Of a stretch of DNA of 27,333 nucleotides, positions 23,810 through 27,333 are shown in pieces; within the stretch, counting starts at the first letter, position 1, and every line of letters begins with the position of its first letter. Made by a program: the position numbers and the translations under genes. The stretch is from Bacteroidota bacterium. GTDB taxonomy: Bacteria; Bacteroidota; Bacteroidia; Flavobacteriales_F; PHOS-HE28. Location: NCBI GenBank assembly GCA_023430325.1, contig JAEZAU010000207.1, forward strand, positions 1-27,333, written 5' to 3'. The notes below the pieces were generated by a model. It ran no database searches and had not been told where the DNA came from. It saw only the letters and a list, made by a program, of their open reading frames with translations.

Positions 23810-24190
23810 TCACTGAAGACGGAATTGTCTTACCGTTCGTTGTGTTGAGGTTGAAACTTCAAGGTAATAAACACCATCGGTCAGTGGAGGTAATGTCCGT
23901 TCCAACGCGTTGAGGCCTTTTTCGAAACGATCTTCTGGCCAGCTGTATTTCAAATGATGCTGCTGATCGAGGATCGCCGTACCGATGGATGAACTCTCGG
24001 GAAGACTCATGACCACATGTAACCTGGCGGGATGATAAGCCACTTCCAAGGAGATCAATTCCGCATGCGAAGGAGCCGGTAGATCTTCCTGCATGATCTT
24101 CTGCCGCTTCCGGCGGAACACCATCAACAGCAGCAGGATCGCAAGGGATCCGATCAATGCATCGCGAATTATGTCCGTATCGATCGGCAT
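23810..24190 (-). CDS. Single-pass membrane protein of unknown function
   Basis: The 126-residue protein starts with a short acidic segment, then one hydrophobic helix (IGSLAILLLLMVF, about 13-25) and a basic stop-transfer (RRKRQK). The remaining 90 residues look like a beta-sandwich ending in GVYYLEVSTSTQRTVRQFRLQ, similar to the final strands of T9SS-type C-terminal domains or Fn3-like modules; the resemblance is weak. It is not recognised. It begins 3 nt after the DUF493 stop and ends 1 nt before the outer-membrane-like gene. Confidence 0.6.
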   Translation of the reverse strand: MPIDTDIIRDALIGSLAILLLLMVFRRKRQKIMQEDLPAPSHAELISLEVAYHPARLHVVMSLPESSSIGTAILDQQHHLKYSWPEDRFEKGLNALERTLPPLTDGVYYLEVSTSTQRTVRQFRLQ

Positions 24191-24193
24191 TTT

Positions 24194-24469
24194 TCACAGG
24201 ACGATGACCCCGGGGATCTGCGAAGCGCGCACATAGCGTTGCACCACCTCATCAGCGTTCATCATCACCTCTTTCACAGTAAGGCTCAAGTACTTGCCTG
24301 CCGATGAATATTTCCGCAGGATCTCTGCTTCCTCCGGGAACAATGCAAGCACCGCATCGAGACGCTCCTGATCGGGCTCGAAGATCATCTTGAACATATA
24401 GACCGAAGGCCATTCATGCACCTGGTCCAGCTGCTCACGTAACCGTTCCTTCCATTCTTCGGCTCCCAT
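24194..24469 (-). CDS. DUF493 family protein (YbeD-like)
   Basis: This small soluble protein of 91 residues fits DUF493: RLREQLDQVHEWPSVYMFKMIFEPDQ (about 9-34) is the opening strand-helix unit, KYSSAGKYLSLTVKEVMMNADEVVQRY (about 53-79) the second, and the end is QIPGVIVL. The fold is a ferredoxin-like ACT-type sheet. In enterobacteria YbeD lies near lipoate genes, but no such gene is here. The first gene of a three-gene minus-strand unit; a -7 box TACTTTTG is found 12 nt upstream. Confidence 0.85.
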   Translation of the reverse strand: MGAEEWKERLREQLDQVHEWPSVYMFKMIFEPDQERLDAVLALFPEEAEILRKYSSAGKYLSLTVKEVMMNADEVVQRYVRASQIPGVIVL

Positions 24470-24481
24470 CTGCTTACTTTA

Positions 24482-24489
24482 CAAAAGTA
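24482..24489 (-). promoter_or_regulatory. -7 box (TACTTTTG) for the DUF493 unit
   Basis: The minus strand reads TACTTTTG, an exact TAnnTTTG match, 12 nt before the ATG at 24469. The space is shared with the divergent gene at 24534, for which no convincing box was found. Confidence 0.5.
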
Positions 24490-24533
24490 CTCCACCTTGA
24501 ACCATTGGATCGGGCAGGTGTACAGCTTCAAGA

Positions 24534-25655
24534 ATGAACCTCATCCGCATCACCGGAATATCGATCGCATTAGGTATCACCGGCTCAACCCTGGCGCAGA
24601 CCACGCAAGAGCAGCGTGCCGTGAAAGAGCCGTACCAGGGCGGCTGGTCCGTGGGACCTGGCGTTCCAACCGCTCCCGCCGCCGTGGCCGATAGTGATCT
24701 GCTTATGGAAAAAGAGGCGGAAGATCGTCCTGTTGATGTGAACGCTCAATTCCATGAACTGCGGCAGGATCGAGTGAACACCCTTGCCCGCCAACAAGGT
24801 GTGCTGAGCGAGGCCGATCGAAAGCGATATGCTGAACAGGCGGCCCGGATCGAACGGTCGGCCCCCAATTCCTTCGAAGCGCACATGGCGCATTTCTATG
24901 CCGAATTCCCATCGGCCGCATCCTTCCAACATCTCGATCGGGCTTTCATGCGGGACCCAACGCGGCAGGAGTTGATAGGACCGAAGCTCGCCGATGCCGT
25001 ACGGCGGAATCATTCACTGGAGATGACCCAGTGGGCGCGAAAGATGCGTGACCAGGGCGATATCGCGCCAGGCCTGTACCAGTTCGCGGACGACCTGTTG
25101 AATTCCGTGGAAAAGGACGGAATGCTGATCACCGCCGGTGAAATGGACAGTTACCCGATCCTCACCCGTCAGTATGCCGACGGACGGCGCCGCGACGTTC
25201 TGGTGATCGATCAGCGGTTGCTGATAGATCCTGCATACCGTCAGCGGATATGGGAAAGGACGCGCGCAAAAGGATCGGTACCATCATCGGAGTCCGGCTT
25301 CATCTCAGCATTGGCGGCTGCCACGGATCGGCAACTATTCCTCTCCCCCGCCATGGGACGCGACCGGATCGGCCTTCCGCAGGAAAAATTGTTCGTGGTA
25401 GGACTTGCCCTTCAATATTCCGATCGGGACGTGAACAACATACCGCAGCTCGAGCAACGTTGGAAGCAGATGAGCAAGACCGCGGAAGCAGGTCCACTTT
25501 CGAAGAATTACCTGTTGCCCGGGGTCGTGTTGTTGAAGCATTACCGCGAGACCGAAGATGAATCCAACGCCATGCGGATCGAAGGGGAACTGCGCACACT
25601 GGCGAAGAAGTTGAACGCCTCACAGGAACTCTTCCGCACCGGATACCTCCACTGA
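24534..25655 (+). CDS. Exported protein of unknown function, first gene of a sigma-factor operon
   Basis: The 373-residue protein has a signal peptide (ITGISIALGITGSTLAQ). The mature part is mostly helical, with a Pro/Val-rich N-terminal linker. In the middle, MLITAGEMDSYPILTRQY then GRRRDVLVIDQRLLIDPAYR resembles the segment of DUF2723-type proteins in which a 'gD.d.yPl.~q' turn precedes 'R.DV.v.n..ll...Y'. The usual membrane domain of those proteins is missing, so this may be a stand-alone relative. No catalytic motif is seen. It ends 3 nt before the ECF sigma gene and so is probably co-transcribed; it could be involved in signal sensing or be a target of the sigma factor, but this is not proven. 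Confidence 0.65.
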   Translation: MNLIRITGISIALGITGSTLAQTTQEQRAVKEPYQGGWSVGPGVPTAPAAVADSDLLMEKEAEDRPVDVNAQFHELRQDRVNTLARQQGVLSEADRKRYAEQAARIERSAPNSFEAHMAHFYAEFPSAASFQHLDRAFMRDPTRQELIGPKLADAVRRNHSLEMTQWARKMRDQGDIAPGLYQFADDLLNSVEKDGMLITAGEMDSYPILTRQYADGRRRDVLVIDQRLLIDPAYRQRIWERTRAKGSVPSSESGFISALAAATDRQLFLSPAMGRDRIGLPQEKLFVVGLALQYSDRDVNNIPQLEQRWKQMSKTAEAGPLSKNYLLPGVVLLKHYRETEDESNAMRIEGELRTLAKKLNASQELFRTGYLH

Positions 25656-25658
25656 AGC

Positions 25659-26267
25659 ATGGGCCTCTTCAGCAAGGAATACGATCGGCTGGGCGATGAG
25701 CGGCTCATGGAGTTGATCGTACGCGGTGACGAAAAAGCCTTCGGTGCGATCTACGATCGGTATTCGCGGCGGCTGCTGAACTACTTCCACCGCATGTTGT
25801 GGCACGATCGCGAAAAGGCGCAGGATTTCCTGCAGGATCTGTTCACCAAGATCGCGCAGAAGCCCGGCAGCTATGATGCTTCACGTCCTTTCCAGACGTG
25901 GATCTTCAGCGTGGCGAACAACATGTGCAAGAACGCTTACCGCCACGAAGAAGTGGTGAAGGCCGCGGCGGTGTACATGAAGAACGGCATCGATCGGGAG
26001 GAGGCGAAGGAAGGGATCGGCGTGGACCATGAGAATTTCCGGGAACGGCTGGATGAGGAATTATCAAAGCTGGATCCCGATCACAAGGCCACTTTCGTGA
26101 TGCGCTATCACGAGAACATGGCGATAAAGGAGATCGCTGTGGCTTTTGGTTGCAGCGAAGGCACGGTGAAGAGCCGCTTGTTCTACACATTGAAAAAACT
26201 GGCCGAACGCCTCAAGGAGTTCGATCCAAATGCATTGAGCCAACATGGAAAGGCGCGAACAATATGA
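25659..26267 (+). CDS. ECF-type RNA polymerase sigma factor
   Basis: This is a 202-residue two-domain sigma-70 factor. Region 2 (about 15-95) has the -10 binding helix with KAQDFLQDLFTKI and the following RPFQTWIFSVANNMCKN. Region 4 (about 135-190) has LDPDHKATFVMRYHENMAIK then EIAVAFGCSEGTVKSRL, the helix-turn-helix that reads the -35 element. The linker between the two is short, as in ECF factors, and there is no region 1 or 3. Its last codons overlap the next gene by 23 nt, typical for a sigma/anti-sigma pair. It lies 3 nt after the exported protein gene. The regulon cannot be told from sequence. Confidence 0.93.
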   Translation: MGLFSKEYDRLGDERLMELIVRGDEKAFGAIYDRYSRRLLNYFHRMLWHDREKAQDFLQDLFTKIAQKPGSYDASRPFQTWIFSVANNMCKNAYRHEEVVKAAAVYMKNGIDREEAKEGIGVDHENFRERLDEELSKLDPDHKATFVMRYHENMAIKEIAVAFGCSEGTVKSRLFYTLKKLAERLKEFDPNALSQHGKARTI

Positions 26268-27180
26268 TCCGGAGGACATCGAGAGCCTGCTTCAGGAGCG
26301 GAGCTTCGATGAGCTGCTGGAAGAAGAGCGTGCTTACGTGCTGCGGCACCTGAGCGGGCGCGAAGAGTACGAGCAGATGCGCGCGCTGTTGCGGCACGTG
26401 CGAGAGGACGATCGTCGTCACGCACCGATCGAAGCCGATGATCATGTGCGTGCGAACGTGATCCAGGCTTTCCGCGCGCAGCAACAGCCGCAGTGGCGTG
26501 TATGGTTGAATTCGATCGGAGGCATCTTCACGCCAGGCGAAGGTTATGCGATGTGGCGTCCGGCGTTGGCGCTTGGAATGTTAGTGGTGCTTTTCGGGAT
26601 CGGAATCTGGTTGATCACAGGCCCATTGGCCGGACCCACGAACGATCAGCTGGCCGAAGTGCGCCGGCAGAAGGCCGAGGAACCATTACCGGTGAAGAAG
26701 CCGGAGACCGGTGATACCACGCAAGTCCTGCAACGTGAAGGATCGGCGAATGCAGAAATGAACGAAGTGAAGGCAGAAGCCAATGCGGCTTCGGCCGATC
26801 AACAACAGTCGGAAACGGTGTTCTCGAATGAGGGATCGGCCGCATTCCAACCCACAATGGGATCCACGGAAATTGCAGAAGATGCTGCAAAGGATGCGAA
26901 TGTTCCCGCAGAGCTGGAAATAGAAGGAACTGCGGTCGCTGACGATGCCCAGTTCCATGCACCGGCTTCAGGAAGTCACGTGGTGACCCAGGAAGAACTG
27001 ATCATGAACCAAAGCGTGGCGAACGCCACCGGCAAAGTGCAGACCCAGAGCGTGGAGACCAAGGCAGCGCGTGCAAAGGCCCCGTCATCGCTGGATGGAT
27101 CTGGGAGGACCGATGCCACCATGAGCCGATCGGTGGCTGAAGATCCGCAGGTGTTGGAGTTATTGAGCGCGGGTTGGTGA
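26245..27180 (+). CDS. Single-pass membrane anti-sigma-like protein
   Basis: This 311-residue protein starts inside the end of the sigma gene (23-nt overlap). An acidic helical cytoplasmic part (about 1-100, with MERREQYDPEDIESLLQERS and EEERAYVLRHLSG) precedes one membrane helix (about 104-126, MWRPALALGMLVVLFGIGIW). The remaining 185 residues are a low-complexity periplasmic tail rich in Ala, Glu, Thr and Ser. There is no clear zinc-binding HxxxCxxC motif, so it would be an anti-sigma factor outside the ZAS group. The pairing, topology and position support the role; sequence alone does not prove it. A 3-nt gap leads to the GreA-like gene. Confidence 0.75.
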   Translation: MERREQYDPEDIESLLQERSFDELLEEERAYVLRHLSGREEYEQMRALLRHVREDDRRHAPIEADDHVRANVIQAFRAQQQPQWRVWLNSIGGIFTPGEGYAMWRPALALGMLVVLFGIGIWLITGPLAGPTNDQLAEVRRQKAEEPLPVKKPETGDTTQVLQREGSANAEMNEVKAEANAASADQQQSETVFSNEGSAAFQPTMGSTEIAEDAAKDANVPAELEIEGTAVADDAQFHAPASGSHVVTQEELIMNQSVANATGKVQTQSVETKAARAKAPSSLDGSGRTDATMSRSVAEDPQVLELLSAGW

Positions 27181-27183
27181 GCG

Positions 27184-27333
27184 ATGGAGAAAACACGGAT
27201 CCTCTCCCATCTGCGCTCATTGATCGAAGAGAAGATCCGCTTTGCGGAAGAGAACATTCGATCCACCATTGCCGCGCGCGACAGTGACGGCAAGAGCACG
27301 GCCGGCGATAAGCATGAAGTTGGCCGGGCCATG
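27184..27333 (+). CDS. GreA/GreB-like family protein, N-terminal part (3' end outside window)
   Basis: The first 50 codons are visible: MEKTRILSHLRSLIEEKIRF, then an acidic-basic helix, and KSTAGDKHEVGRAM at the window edge. The motif (S/T)AGDK.E.GRAM is typical of the short GreA/GreB-related proteins of Bacteroidota, in which an N-terminal coiled coil precedes a GreA-type C-terminal domain; these are often mislabelled as 3-oxoacyl-ACP synthases. Whether it acts on RNA polymerase is unproven. It starts 3 nt after the anti-sigma-like gene, so it belongs to the same transcript. Confidence 0.6.
   Translation, partial: MEKTRILSHLRSLIEEKIRFAEENIRSTIAARDSDGKSTAGDKHEVGRAM

Noticed and set aside
1..27333. 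tRNA, rRNA, CRISPR array, transposase or prophage genes
   Set aside because: No cloverleaf-like sequence, repeat-spacer array, or recognisable transposase, integrase or phage protein was found in any frame.

Overview
The window looks like a chromosomal segment of a moderate-GC member of the Bacteroidota, probably Flavobacteriales-like. The signs are near-absent Shine-Dalgarno sequences, promoter -7 boxes of the TAnnTTTG type close to start codons, a PD40-repeat envelope protein that recalls T9SS-associated PorE, a type B ribosomal protein L31, and a very GATC-rich sequence. I cannot name the genus. No tRNA, rRNA, CRISPR array, transposase or phage gene was seen.

Layout. At 2-178 is the 3' end of an SDR oxidoreductase gene whose stop codon interlocks with that of a convergent PAP2-type phosphatase gene. 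Next, on the minus strand, is sucD. From 15153 down to 1950 runs a compact minus-strand gene set: tpiA, prmA, a ~1500-residue exported beta-rich protein, plsY, and a 2139-residue exported TPR/PD40/coiled-coil protein ending in two SPOR-like repeats. Gaps are at most 12 nt and two junctions are ATGA overlaps, so this is probably one operon joining glycolysis, ribosomal protein methylation, phospholipid synthesis and envelope structure.

From 15349 rightwards most genes are on the plus strand. A PaaH-like 3-hydroxyacyl-CoA dehydrogenase, a PaaI-like thioesterase and a 3-oxoadipyl-CoA thiolase could form the lower part of a phenylacetate or aromatic acyl-CoA route. Between them lie a YceI lipoprotein gene, a decayed RHH antitoxin/MazF remnant, a DUF2461 gene and ogt. 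Then come a DUF1801/YdeI protein, rpmE2 and a GCS2-type glutamate-cysteine ligase-like gene.

A convergent spacer with a perfect 22-bp inverted repeat separates these from three minus-strand genes (outer-membrane-like protein, small membrane protein, DUF493). The right end carries a plus-strand operon: exported protein, ECF sigma factor, single-pass anti-sigma-like protein, and the start of a GreA/GreB-like gene cut by the window edge.

The least ordinary items are the toxin-antitoxin remnant at 17364-17679, two divergent copies of one intergenic repeat family (847-927 and 15185-15303), the inverted repeat at 23023-23114, another inverted repeat that obscures the N-terminus of the 1510-codon gene (13452-13538), the two giant envelope proteins, and apparent promoter boxes so close to start codons that some mRNAs may be leaderless. 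I did not find a complete new defence or mobile system.
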